In this document: positions 53,390-62,138 of the stretch, piece after piece
Layout: every line of letters begins with the position of its first letter
How positions within the stretch are numbered: the first letter of the stretch is position 1
Source of the DNA: Hominimerdicola alba
GTDB taxonomy: Bacteria; Bacillota; Clostridia; Oscillospirales; Ruminococcaceae
Length of the DNA stretch: 64,000 bases
Assembly: GCF_900109655.1 (NCBI RefSeq)
Contig: NZ_FOAT01000001.1
Span: 124,001 to 188,000, forward strand
Direction: 5' to 3'
Position numbers and translations under genes: made by a program
The notes under the pieces: model-generated
What the model was told of the DNA's origin: nothing
What the model saw: the letters and a program-made list of their open reading frames with translations, nothing else
Database searches by the model: none

Positions 53390-54762
53390 TATTCAGCATC
53401 GTCAAGCAGCTGAACTGCTTTCATCAGGATGGCAACTTCAAGACGCTTCTTCTGTATCTGGCAGGAAAGCTTGTGAGCGGCATGGATATCGCCCTGATAG
53501 ATGTAGTTATTGGCATTACATCCGCCGCTGCAATAGAACTTCGCCCAGCACTTCTTACATTCGGGCTTGTTATAAACGTGAGCTTTAGCAAACTCGTCCT
53601 TCATTTCAAGGTTGAAGCTGCCGTCATAAAGGTTGCCCATCTTGTATTCCTCAACACCTACGAATTGATGGCATGGATAGATATCTCCATCGGGTGTGAC
53701 AGAGCAATACTCGTTGCCGCATCCGCATCCGCGAAGTCTCTTGATAGCGCAGGGACCCTGATCGAGATCAAGCATAAAGTGGAAGAAATTGATGAACTTC
53801 CCTTCTGCTCTGATCTTAGCGATCTTTTCGGAAAGAACTTCGTACTCCTTGAAAATACGTGGCAGATCAGCTTCGGTGATGGCATAAGGCTCCTTAGCAT
53901 CAGCCATAACAGGCTCAACGGAGATCTGATCAAATCCGAGATCATACAGATGCATAACATCATTTGAGAAATCAAGATTGTACTTGGTATAAGTGCCGCG
54001 GACATACCAGTCGCTGTCCTTGGGGCGCTTGTCCACAAGGCGCTTGAAGTTCTTGGTTATGGTATCATAGCTGCCCGTGCCGTCAACACGTACTCTTACT
54101 CTATCATTGACTTCTTTTCTGCCGTCAATGGACAATACGACGTTATTCATCTCCTTATTGATGAAATCGATCATTTCATCGGTAAGATGGATACCGTTGG
54201 TAGTAGTTGTAAATCTGAAAGTCTTGCCTGTTTCAGCTTCTCTGGAACGTGCATACTCAACGGTCTGCATAACAACATCGAAATTCATCGAAGGCTCGCC
54301 GCCGAAGAAATCAACTTCAAGAAATTTTCTGTCGCCTGATTTTTCAATAAGAAAATCGATAGCACGCTTAGCAGTTTCCAAGTCCATCAGCTTTCTACCA
54401 ACACCGAAATCACCAGTAGAAGCGAAGCAGTACTTGCATCTCAGGTTGCAGTCATGAGAGATATGCAGACACATAGCTTTGATAGGTGAAGCCACAGCTA
54501 CCAGCGCATACTTTTCGTAATCGTCCTCTGAATACAGTATCTTGTCATTGTAGAGAGATACTATCTCCTCGTAGCATTCCTTGATATCCTGTGCAGGATA
54601 GCTTCTGGAAAGCTTAGCTAATACCTCAGCGGGACACTCCTCTGCAAAAGGAGGCTCGACGCTGTCAAGTATATCATAGGTAAGATCATCTATGATATGC
54701 ACGCCGCCGCTGTTGACATCAAGCAGGACATTATATCCTGCAAGTTTATATTTATGGATCAT
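53389..54762 (-). CDS. scfB: SCIFF peptide maturase (radical SAM/SPASM)
   Basis: A 457-residue radical SAM enzyme. An N-terminal peptide-binding-like region leads to the cluster motif C105-x3-C109-x2-C112 (DCNLRCKYCFAS), and a C-terminal SPASM domain has CGCGNEYC, DGDIYPCHQ and CKKCWAKFYCSGGC. It forms thioether links from Cys to non-alpha carbons in the SCIFF precursor (ranthipeptide type). ATG 54762 has GAGGGAAG six bases upstream. The precursor gene lies 138 bases upstream on the same strand. Confidence 0.95.
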   Translation of the reverse strand: MIHKYKLAGYNVLLDVNSGGVHIIDDLTYDILDSVEPPFAEECPAEVLAKLSRSYPAQDIKECYEEIVSLYNDKILYSEDDYEKYALVAVASPIKAMCLHISHDCNLRCKYCFASTGDFGVGRKLMDLETAKRAIDFLIEKSGDRKFLEVDFFGGEPSMNFDVVMQTVEYARSREAETGKTFRFTTTTNGIHLTDEMIDFINKEMNNVVLSIDGRKEVNDRVRVRVDGTGSYDTITKNFKRLVDKRPKDSDWYVRGTYTKYNLDFSNDVMHLYDLGFDQISVEPVMADAKEPYAITEADLPRIFKEYEVLSEKIAKIRAEGKFINFFHFMLDLDQGPCAIKRLRGCGCGNEYCSVTPDGDIYPCHQFVGVEEYKMGNLYDGSFNLEMKDEFAKAHVYNKPECKKCWAKFYCSGGCNANNYIYQGDIHAAHKLSCQIQKKRLEVAILMKAVQLLDDAE

Positions 54763-54863
54763 TTTCTTCCCTCGCAAATCTTAAAAAATAACGGACGACC
54801 AAAGCCCAGCCCTACGGGTCAGCCAAGACCGTGTAGAGTTGACCTGTGCTCGCCCGCTGTATC

Positions 54864-54881
54864 GGGAGCTATATAGCTCCC
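54864..54881. other. Perfect 18-bp palindrome between scfA and scfB
   Basis: GGGAGCT and AGCTCCC face each other around ATAT, forming a perfect 18-base palindrome 20 bases after the scfA stop. There is no T run, so it may be an RNA processing or stability hairpin, or a weak attenuator, that keeps precursor levels above maturase levels. Confidence 0.6.
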
Positions 54882-54900
54882 TAAAAACGGTCCTTGTGGA

Positions 54901-55044
54901 TCAAGCGTCCTTCTCGCACTTCTGGTTAGCAACAGTGCAGGAAGTCTTGCAAGCAGACTGGCAGGAAGCCTGGCACTTGCCGCAGCCGCCCTTAGCAGCA
55001 GTCTTCTTCAGATTAGCCTTATTGATAGTCTTGATATGTTTCAT
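54901..55044 (-). CDS. scfA: SCIFF ranthipeptide precursor (six cysteines in 45)
   Basis: A 47-residue peptide with a leader (MKHIKTINKANLKKTAAKGG) and a core with six cysteines at residues 21, 24, 28, 32, 36 and 43. This is the clostridial SCIFF pattern. ScfB links cysteines to nearby residues by thioether bonds. The mature role is unsettled; related ranthipeptides have been tied to population signalling. GGAGG lies nine bases before the ATG. The gene is too short for many gene finders but is one of the firmest calls here because its maturase follows. Confidence 0.97.
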   Translation of the reverse strand: MKHIKTINKANLKKTAAKGGCGKCQASCQSACKTSCTVANQKCEKDA

Positions 55045-55075
55045 AATATCATACCTCCATATACGATTTACAGAT

Positions 55076-55081
55076 ATTATA
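55076..55081 (-). promoter_or_regulatory. Candidate -10 box for the SCIFF genes
   Basis: TATAAT on the minus strand about 30 bases before scfA, in a very AT-rich stretch. No convincing -35 was found, so transcription may also come from yajC. Confidence 0.4.
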
Positions 55082-55158
55082 TCATATTATGACATAAAGT
55101 TTATGAAGTAATATTTAACGAGATATAAATATTTGCTAAACATATAAAATCATATTAT

Positions 55159-55557
55159 CTAGTGTACTCTTTTGGTGTTGACCCCAACTGCCCCGCCGAT
55201 CGAAGCGGCTGCAACTGTAAGAAGCAATTTTCCGAAAGAGGTTATCCGTACTGAATATCCTGCGAAAATACACCCCGCTATCAGTATGGTAATAAACGTA
55301 AGTATACCCGTCAGTGCCCCCGCCGCAAGACCATTGCGCTTTCGCTTTTTGCCACCTGTGTATCCACCAAAATATGCCCCAATGACCAGTGCTCCTGTGG
55401 ACATGGTCGACAAAACGCTCTTTCCCGCGTCAATCTTTGTTAGAAGAAAAGCCATAGCACATATGAGCAGCAGTATCACACCTGCCGCAACAATCAGTGC
55501 TAGCATTTGCTCGGCGGCGATACCAAGACCTCTTGAATTACTTCTGTGCTTTCTCAT
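55159..55557 (-). CDS. TIGR04086-family membrane protein
   Basis: A 132-residue protein with four hydrophobic segments (for example MLALIVAAGVILLLICAMAF and TGILTFITILIAG) and a basic loop. It matches the TIGR04086 family of clostridial membrane proteins, which is repeatedly found beside yajC and the SCIFF genes. The function is unknown. It could assist SCIFF export or handling, but only gene order suggests this. Confidence 0.75.
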   Translation of the reverse strand: MRKHRSNSRGLGIAAEQMLALIVAAGVILLLICAMAFLLTKIDAGKSVLSTMSTGALVIGAYFGGYTGGKKRKRNGLAAGALTGILTFITILIAGCIFAGYSVRITSFGKLLLTVAAASIGGAVGVNTKRVH

Positions 55558-55617
55558 AGCAGTCGACCTCCCCTATTAGTCTCTACTGCTATCATATTCA
55601 TGCATGATAAAATTTAT

Positions 55618-55650
55618 TACAAAAAACAGCACCGCTTTAAAACGGTGCTG
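55618..55650 (-). terminator. Intrinsic terminator downstream of yajC
   Basis: CAGCACCG pairs with CGGTGCTG around an 8-base loop, followed on the minus strand by TTTTTT. It separates yajC from the TIGR04086 gene. Confidence 0.88.
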
Positions 55651-55658
55651 AGATATTA

Positions 55659-56000
55659 TCAAGCCTTATCCTTTTCGTTATCGTCATCGTCGGTAACGAC
55701 CTTAGCGATAGCCCATTTCATGATGCGTATCTTGCTTCTGTCGCCACCTGTTTCGATAACTACGTTATCTTCCTTGACCTGAGTAACTATGCCGATTATA
55801 CCGCCGTTTGTGATGATCTCGTCACCAACATCGACATTCTCTCTCATTTCTCTGTCAGCCTTTTCCTGCTTCTTCTGAGGCTTCATGATGAAGAAATAGA
55901 AGAACACCAGTATCAGCACCAGCGGTGCGAAAGAGAGAAGATATCCGCTTGTTGTGGAATTACCGCTTGCAGACATCAGTGTTGCGTATGCATGATTCAT
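55659..56000 (-). CDS. yajC: Preprotein translocase subunit YajC
   Basis: A 113-residue protein with one membrane helix (SFAPLVLILVFFYFFIMKPQKKQ) and the conserved VDVGDEIITNGGIIGIVTQV domain. YajC associates with the SecDF part of the Sec translocase. secDF is not next to it, so it probably works with distant genes. Its C terminus is highly acidic. Confidence 0.94.
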   Translation of the reverse strand: MNHAYATLMSASGNSTTSGYLLSFAPLVLILVFFYFFIMKPQKKQEKADREMRENVDVGDEIITNGGIIGIVTQVKEDNVVIETGGDRSKIRIMKWAIAKVVTDDDDNEKDKA

Positions 56001-56081
56001 TTTACTGCCTCCCGATTTTTAAATTACTGCTAATGATTATAGCAGAATCCAGAAAATTTATCAAGTGATTTAACAGAATGT

Positions 56082-57476
56082 TTACTCTTCTTCGCTGATA
56101 TTCTTGATATAAGCGTCGATAGCTGCGGCAGCCTTTTTGCCTGCACCCATAGCGAGTATAACAGTTGCAGCGCCTGTAACAGCGTCACCGCCCGCATATA
56201 CTCCCTTTTTGGTGGTAGCCTCGGTGTCATCAACAATGAGACAGCCGCGCTTGTTAACATCAAGACCGGGGGTGGTGTTCCTTATTAGCGGATTGGGAGA
56301 TGTACCTATCGCCATGATAACTGTATCAACATCAAGCTCGTAATCCGAACCTTCAACAGCAACAGGACTTCTTCTGCCGCTCTCATCAGGTTCGCCCAGT
56401 TCCATCTTACGGCAGACCATAGCACGAACTCTTCCATTGTCATCACCCAGCAGTTCAACAGGATTATTTAGAGTCAGGAACTCAACGCCTTCCTCCATAG
56501 CGTGATGAACTTCTTCCTTACGTGCGGGAAGCTCTTCAAGAGAACGTCTATAAACGACATAGACCTTCTTAGCGCCTATTCTCAGCGCAGAACGCGCAGC
56601 ATCCATCGCAACGTTACCACCGCCTACAACAGCCACTTTCTGGGACTTCATGATAGGAGTTGCATACTCCTTCTTGTAAGCCTTCATCAGGTTGATACGT
56701 GTCAGGTACTCATTAGCGGAATAAACGCCTATCAGACCCTCACCGTCAATGCCCATAAATCTGGGCAGACCTGCGCCTGAACCAACGAATACAGCCTCAT
56801 AGCCCATCTCGAAGAGCTCATCAACGGAAAGCACCTTGCCTATGACCATGTTGGTCATGATCTTAACGCCCATTTTGGTAAGATTGTCTATCTCGTGCTG
56901 AACGATAGTTTTGGGAAGCCTGAACTCGGGGATACCGTACATCAGAACTCCGCCTGCGGTGTGAAAAGCTTCGAATACAGTAACTTCGTAACCAAGCTTT
57001 GCCAGATCGCCCGCAGCGGTAAGTCCGCTGGGACCCGCGCCTATGATAGCAACCTTGTGTCCGTTGGGTTCGGGAAGCTCAACTTCGGGTTCCTTGCCTC
57101 TCATATAATCAGCAACAAAGCGCTCCAGTCTGCCGATCGCAACAGGCTCACCCTTTATACCTCTGACACACTTGCCCTCACACTGGTTTTCCTGAGGACA
57201 TACTCTTCCGCAGACTGCAGGCAGAGAGTTAGTGGTTTTGATGATCTCGTAAGCCGCTTCCATATTGCCTTCAGCGACCTTAGCGATAAACTCGGGTATC
57301 CTTACACCAACTGGACATCCGCTCATGCAGGGCTTATTCTTACAATTCAGGCAGCGCATAGCCTCTCTAACAGCCTTTTCAAGGGAGTAACCCAATGTTA
57401 CCTCTTTGAAGTTCTTCGCCCTGACTTCGGGCTCCTGTTCAGCTATCGGAACCTTGTCCAATCTCATATCAGCCAT
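56082..57476 (-). CDS. nfnB: NADPH-binding subunit of NfnAB-type transhydrogenase
   Basis: A 464-residue flavoprotein related to the glutamate synthase small subunit. An N-terminal cysteine set (CLNCKNKPCMSGCP), an FAD motif (GAGPSGLTAAGDL), an NADP motif (GGGNVAMDAARSAL) and a C-terminal FAD segment (GIYAGGD-like GVYAGGDAV) are visible. With the NfnA-like subunit encoded upstream it fits NfnAB, which couples NADH, ferredoxin and NADP by electron bifurcation. ATG 57476 has GGGAGGTG upstream and overlaps the nfnA stop by 8 bases. A stand-alone glutamate synthase subunit is the alternative. Confidence 0.88.
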   Translation of the reverse strand: MADMRLDKVPIAEQEPEVRAKNFKEVTLGYSLEKAVREAMRCLNCKNKPCMSGCPVGVRIPEFIAKVAEGNMEAAYEIIKTTNSLPAVCGRVCPQENQCEGKCVRGIKGEPVAIGRLERFVADYMRGKEPEVELPEPNGHKVAIIGAGPSGLTAAGDLAKLGYEVTVFEAFHTAGGVLMYGIPEFRLPKTIVQHEIDNLTKMGVKIMTNMVIGKVLSVDELFEMGYEAVFVGSGAGLPRFMGIDGEGLIGVYSANEYLTRINLMKAYKKEYATPIMKSQKVAVVGGGNVAMDAARSALRIGAKKVYVVYRRSLEELPARKEEVHHAMEEGVEFLTLNNPVELLGDDNGRVRAMVCRKMELGEPDESGRRSPVAVEGSDYELDVDTVIMAIGTSPNPLIRNTTPGLDVNKRGCLIVDDTEATTKKGVYAGGDAVTGAATVILAMGAGKKAAAAIDAYIKNISEEE

Positions 57477-58308
57477 TAGCCGCACCTCCCATAAGTCTGC
57501 AAACGTGCTGCTTTTCAGCCTCGTTATAAGTGGAATTTCTTCTTACAAGCTCGTTGAAATCAACCTTGTGACCGTCAAAATCAGGACCGTCAACACAGGC
57601 GTACTTTATCTCTCCGCCGACTCTAACACGACAGCCGCCGCACATTCCTGTGCCGTCTATCATGATAGGATTCAGTGAAACAATAGTTTTTATATTGTAA
57701 GGCTCTGTTACTTTACATACGAATTTCATCATAGGAACAGGACCTATTGCAATAACTTCGTCGAAATTAGCGCCTGCGTCGATAAGCTCCTTGAGCTTGT
57801 CGGTAACAAATCCGTGGTAGCCGTAAGATCCATCATCGGTGCAGATATGCAGATCGGTGGATTCAGACTTCATCTCGTCTTCAAGAATGATGATATCCTT
57901 AGTCCTGAAACCCGCGATAAGCTGAACGTCAACACCCATGTTATGGAGCTTTTTAGCCTGAGGATAAGCTATCGCACAGCCAACACCGCCGCCGATAACA
58001 GCGACTTTCTTCAAATTGGGCTCATACTCTGTAGCCATTCCCAGAGGTCCCACAACATCGCGTATAGCTTCGCCCTCTTTGAGTGCGGCAAGCGACATAG
58101 TAGAACCGCCGATCGTCTGAAAAATTATAGTAACTGTACCCTTTTCACGGTCAAAATCCGCAATGGTAAGGGGGATCCTTTCACTGTATTCATCTGCTCT
58201 TACGATAACAAACTGACCTGCATCAGCTTTTTTCGCAATAAAAGGTGCATCAATATCCATCAGCACAACGCTGTCGTTTAACTGTTTCCTTCTGATTATC
58301 TTAAACAA
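57469..58308 (-). CDS. nfnA: NfnA-type ferredoxin-NADP reductase subunit
   Basis: A 279-residue subunit with an N-terminal FAD domain (ERIPLTIADFDREKGTVTIIFQ), an NAD-binding GGGVGCAIAYPQAK near residues 105-120, and a C-terminal cysteine motif GTGMCGGCRVRVGGEIKYAC, the iron-sulphur site of dihydroorotate-dehydrogenase B-type subunits. TTG 58308 was chosen because GGAGGG lies about eight bases upstream; the longer ATG at 58350 falls at the promoter's -10 region and cannot be transcribed from it. Confidence 0.9.
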   Translation of the reverse strand: MFKIIRRKQLNDSVVLMDIDAPFIAKKADAGQFVIVRADEYSERIPLTIADFDREKGTVTIIFQTIGGSTMSLAALKEGEAIRDVVGPLGMATEYEPNLKKVAVIGGGVGCAIAYPQAKKLHNMGVDVQLIAGFRTKDIIILEDEMKSESTDLHICTDDGSYGYHGFVTDKLKELIDAGANFDEVIAIGPVPMMKFVCKVTEPYNIKTIVSLNPIMIDGTGMCGGCRVRVGGEIKYACVDGPDFDGHKVDFNELVRRNSTYNEAEKQHVCRLMGGAANG

Positions 58309-58338
58309 TCCTATCCCTCCGCAAAAATATTTCATTTT

Positions 58339-58367
58339 ATTATACATCATTTCGATGAAAATTACAA
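58339..58367 (-). promoter_or_regulatory. Sigma-A promoter for nfnAB
   Basis: TTGTAA, 17 bases and TATAAT on the minus strand. It lies over the longer possible start codon, fixing the nfnA start at 58308. Confidence 0.8.
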
Positions 58368-58416
58368 GTGTCTGAAAAGAATTATAATCGTCAGCAATAA
58401 AATTATTTAGAAAAAT

Positions 58417-59616
58417 TTAATATTTGGCAAGAGCTTTTCTGATAGCTTCCCTCTCATGGGCTATCCTTTCATATTCCCTGTCCTCGCCAAATAGACTTCC
58501 AAATGAGTAAAACGATATTCCTTGACAATTATCGCAATCATCAATTTGATCAGCTATTATTCCAACATTGTCCGTGAACTCTTCATCTGTACTAATTTTA
58601 TAAACAGCCAATCCTATATCAAGACTGACTTTCCCGCTGCTACAAACATCCTGCCACTCATCAAGTGTACTGATAAAAGGCTTGACAGGGTTATCATATC
58701 CAAAATATATCTGCGGAATGATCCTGTCGCAGTAACCGCCATCGCTGCACCATTTTTCTACATCGGCATACAGCTTGTAATAGTTGTTTTCCATATTTCC
58801 CTGCGGGGATATGCTTACTTCGATTCGGCCGTCAACGGACTTAACTCTCTGATATATCTCACGGCACATTTTTGAGATATTATCCCTCCGCCATTCATCG
58901 AGAGAATTGTCACCTTCGTTTTCAGCGAAACACTTCGCATCAAATTCAGAATCGGTTGTAGGATAGAAATAATCATCGTAATGTATGCCATCAATATCGT
59001 AGTTTTCGGCTATCTCGTATGCACCATCGGCGATAAGCTCACGAACCTCTGGATAGGCAGGGTCGAGCCACAGATGACCGTCCTCACCCACATAGCTCAC
59101 TCTGTCATTTTCCTCGATGAACCAATCAGCTGTTGTGTATCCCGAAAACTCAGCCAGCTTGTCCGCCGTCTGTAATCTCAGAGGATTTATCCAAGCATGA
59201 ATCGAAAGCTCGTGTTCATGTGCTGCCCCGCACATAATTTCAAGTGGGTCATAATCTCCGCCGAGATACTCCGATGGCGGAAACAGAGCAGAATCGTAAA
59301 TAGCATCTCCGAAAGGTCTTACATGAACGTAGATCGTATTGCATCCAAGGTCAGCAATTTCGGAACAGGCGGTATCAAACCATTCTCGGAAATCATCAGC
59401 GTTATCCGCCGAAAGCATGGGCGCAAGGTCGATATAAGATAGCCATATCCCCTTACGACGCTCATAGTTTAGCGGCGAATAGCCATCGTTTTCTGTGTCA
59501 TCAGCTTCGATCCTCGGCGCAGGCGATGGTATACGGTCGTATTTTATCGTATCATGTGGTATATCAGTGGTACAGCCCGCAAGCAGTATGACAGCAGCCA
59601 TCAGTAACTTCTTCAT
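58417..59616 (-). CDS. GHL10-family (DUF187) lipoprotein
   Basis: A 399-residue lipoprotein: signal peptide with lipobox LLAGC near residues 12-16, then a spacer and a GHL10-type barrel (RKGIWLSYIDLAPML, NTIYVHVRPFGDAIYDS, HAWINPLRLQ, IHYDDYFYP, VSISPQGNMEN). This glycoside-hydrolase-like family acts on cell-wall or surface glycans in the few known cases. The acidic pair near HYDDYFYP may be catalytic. ATG 59616 has GAGGGAG upstream. LspA, encoded at 39 kb, would process it. Confidence 0.9.
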   Translation of the reverse strand: MKKLLMAAVILLAGCTTDIPHDTIKYDRIPSPAPRIEADDTENDGYSPLNYERRKGIWLSYIDLAPMLSADNADDFREWFDTACSEIADLGCNTIYVHVRPFGDAIYDSALFPPSEYLGGDYDPLEIMCGAAHEHELSIHAWINPLRLQTADKLAEFSGYTTADWFIEENDRVSYVGEDGHLWLDPAYPEVRELIADGAYEIAENYDIDGIHYDDYFYPTTDSEFDAKCFAENEGDNSLDEWRRDNISKMCREIYQRVKSVDGRIEVSISPQGNMENNYYKLYADVEKWCSDGGYCDRIIPQIYFGYDNPVKPFISTLDEWQDVCSSGKVSLDIGLAVYKISTDEEFTDNVGIIADQIDDCDNCQGISFYSFGSLFGEDREYERIAHEREAIRKALAKY

Positions 59617-59663
59617 TGGCATCACTCCCTCATAAATCCTATGCGAATAGTTCCGCCTATATT

Positions 59664-59696
59664 ACAAAAAAATACCGCCGGTGAACCGACGGTATT
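59664..59696 (-). terminator. Intrinsic terminator after the P-type-ATPase-like gene
   Basis: AATACCG-CGG pairs with CCG-CGGTATT around a small loop, followed on the minus strand by seven Ts. It lies 5 bases after the stop. Confidence 0.88.
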
Positions 59697-59700
59697 GATA

Positions 59701-62121
59701 TCATACTTTCTTGCTGCCGAGCATTGCCAGGGTAATGCCTGCGAATACCAGGTGATAAACGATTATCAGCGTTGGTGTTATCTGTGCGAATGTGCCAAGA
59801 AGCATGGATATAAGACATATAGCCGCGCCCAGTGCTACGGAACCTACCTGTATCGCGATACCCAGCTGAGCTGCGGATTTTATCCTCTTTACGCCTGTTA
59901 TCAGCATAGCAAACGCGGGGAAACTTCCGCTGCACATCATAGGAGAGGATTCGCGCTCATTGTAGCCAACTTCGTTTTCATATTCCTTGTGATACCTGAA
60001 AGGCAGCATCGTTACTGAGCCTTTGTCAAGATCGAATAGACATTCAAGAAACTCCTGTGTGAGGAAACCGTCCACATTTCTTACAACGGTGACAACGCCC
60101 TCTCTTTCAAGCGACTGCATCCATTTCGTCACCGACATGGAAGGAGTAACTTTCAGCACGAACATTGTACATATCACGCCAGATATGGAAAGATAAAGTA
60201 TCACATTGCCCTTGCCGTATTCAGCTTCCTTTGAAGCAGGCGGCAGACCATCAATTGAATGATCTTCCATATGCTGTCTTGTGCCGAGAAGCACGCGCTT
60301 ATTGTCTATCCAGCCCGATAATCCTCTTTCGTCCTCGTAGATGTAGCTTTCTACGGGATATAGCATATCAAGCTTGCCTTTGAGTATTTTATAGAAAGAA
60401 TTTTTCAGTACACTGTCCGCACGGAAAACAAGGCTTGAAGCCAGAAGAATACATTCGTCAAGCGGCTCGGTGGAAAGAAGCTTCAGATTTACAAGATCAA
60501 CGCTTTCTTTCGGGAATAGCTGAACTGCATCTACCATTACCGAATTGGTTTCCGAATACTCCTCTACGGCGCTGTAACCCAGTATAACCGAGGAATACTG
60601 CAAATATTTATTGGTCGCCTTGCTTATTGGCAGATTTACAGCCAATATAAGTGAAAGTGATGAGCACATTGTCACGGTACCAGAAAATGCAGCAAGTGCA
60701 ACATATATCTTCTCTATGCTTGAACCCGCGTGCTTATCGCAGATGAACGAGAGAAGCCCCGTTAAAAATCCTGCAATTAGTACGATTGGTGCGGAATACT
60801 TTGCAAATCTGTCGGAAACATCTGGCGCATAGCTGTTGTTGATGAAATCCTCTACGAAGCCTGTCTTTCGCATAGCAGCCATATTGGCATTGACTGGAAC
60901 GGCTCCCCTGCCAAGATTCACAGCAGTGCTTCCGTCAACGCTCTTGACAGCGTATCTGTCGAAATCTCCTGCGATGTATCTGAAATTCTTTTCGGTTCGC
61001 TGAACTGTCATCATCTTGCCCAGAGTATTGAATATCAGCCCCATGATGGCTGCTGATACATATACATGGTAATAGCAGTCACGGACAGAATCCGGCTCAA
61101 ACAGCGTAGCGATACCTGCGATTACCGAAACGAATATACCTACAGCTGCGATAGAATCATTATCGGGTTTACGCAGAAACATATTTTTTATACCGGCAGT
61201 CATGATAGTATAAGAAACACCCAGCGACAGCAGACCCATTATCGTGTTGGAAAACAGGAAAGCAGACGGCGAGACCGATCTGTCGAATATCCTTATCACA
61301 GGAAGTTCAAGGTCATTTGCTATGGTTATAAGCAAGCTTGAAAGACCTGTGAAGAGCAGCACGCAAAGTCTGAGAAACAGATTACTTTTGATCTGCAGAA
61401 TATCATTGAGTACCTTCGGTGCTTCATCGTAGTTTTCAAACTCTTTCTGACCATAGGATATCTTATTTGTTTTGCTTTTCTCTGCATCATCAGCATCGTC
61501 CAGACTGTCCAGAACAAAGCTTTCGACCTTGGATCTTCTATGCTTTTCAAGTGCTGCCGAACGTCTTGTATACTCGTCATCAGCATCGCTTTCGGGAATA
61601 TCCTCTTCTTCCTCATCGATGTCTGTGAGATACTGGCTCTGAGGGATTATCTTGCCCTCAAGACCAAGCTTCATATCCTTTAAGCTTGTGCGTCTTACCG
61701 GTTCAGCTGACAGTTCGTCGTCGCGCCTGCGTCTTCCTCCATGGGAGGAAAGTCTGCTGATCTTACGAGCCGTCAGCATAGCGATCTCATCGTCTACCGG
61801 TGTATCGTTCTTGAGAATAAGATCTTCTGCAAGCAGGAAGCCGTCAGCTTTTGCATCAGATGAAGCATCGCTCGTTACGACAGATTCGGCTTTATCTTCG
61901 GCAGCCGAAACAGTTTTCGCAATATCCTTGGTCTTCTCAACAGCGTTTTCTGCGGTACTATCCATCGGGATATCGGGTATCTCCGGCGCAGTACGAGCTT
62001 CCCGGGGCTTATCAAAGCTTATATCGAAATCTTCAGGCTTGTCCGCCTCGGGTCTGTTATTTGTTTTGTATTTATTGCTGTATTCCGACAAAATTTCGTC
62101 GATGGAATATTTATCAGCCAA
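59701..62121 (-). CDS. Degenerate P1B-type ATPase-like membrane protein
   Basis: An 806-residue protein. Residues 1-245 are polar and acidic, with no metal-binding motif. The rest follows a heavy-metal P-type ATPase plan: membrane helices near 250-370 and 445-495, a phosphorylation-domain-like segment, and two final helices. The key sites differ. NLP (496-498) sits where CPC is expected, VMVDAVQLFP (528-537) replaces DKTGTLT (the Asp is kept), and RNVD (681-684) replaces TGD. VLLGTRQHME near 610 keeps an N-domain-like look. It is probably not an active pump. It starts 17 bases after rlmB. Confidence 0.7.
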   Translation of the reverse strand: MADKYSIDEILSEYSNKYKTNNRPEADKPEDFDISFDKPREARTAPEIPDIPMDSTAENAVEKTKDIAKTVSAAEDKAESVVTSDASSDAKADGFLLAEDLILKNDTPVDDEIAMLTARKISRLSSHGGRRRRDDELSAEPVRRTSLKDMKLGLEGKIIPQSQYLTDIDEEEEDIPESDADDEYTRRSAALEKHRRSKVESFVLDSLDDADDAEKSKTNKISYGQKEFENYDEAPKVLNDILQIKSNLFLRLCVLLFTGLSSLLITIANDLELPVIRIFDRSVSPSAFLFSNTIMGLLSLGVSYTIMTAGIKNMFLRKPDNDSIAAVGIFVSVIAGIATLFEPDSVRDCYYHVYVSAAIMGLIFNTLGKMMTVQRTEKNFRYIAGDFDRYAVKSVDGSTAVNLGRGAVPVNANMAAMRKTGFVEDFINNSYAPDVSDRFAKYSAPIVLIAGFLTGLLSFICDKHAGSSIEKIYVALAAFSGTVTMCSSLSLILAVNLPISKATNKYLQYSSVILGYSAVEEYSETNSVMVDAVQLFPKESVDLVNLKLLSTEPLDECILLASSLVFRADSVLKNSFYKILKGKLDMLYPVESYIYEDERGLSGWIDNKRVLLGTRQHMEDHSIDGLPPASKEAEYGKGNVILYLSISGVICTMFVLKVTPSMSVTKWMQSLEREGVVTVVRNVDGFLTQEFLECLFDLDKGSVTMLPFRYHKEYENEVGYNERESSPMMCSGSFPAFAMLITGVKRIKSAAQLGIAIQVGSVALGAAICLISMLLGTFAQITPTLIIVYHLVFAGITLAMLGSKKV

Positions 62122-62138
62122 TCCATATCACTCCAAAT

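Noticed and set aside
56082-57476. Plain glutamate synthase small subunit
   Set aside because: No large glutamate synthase subunit is nearby and an NfnA-like gene overlaps by 8 bases, so an NfnAB pair fits better. It is kept only as an alternative.
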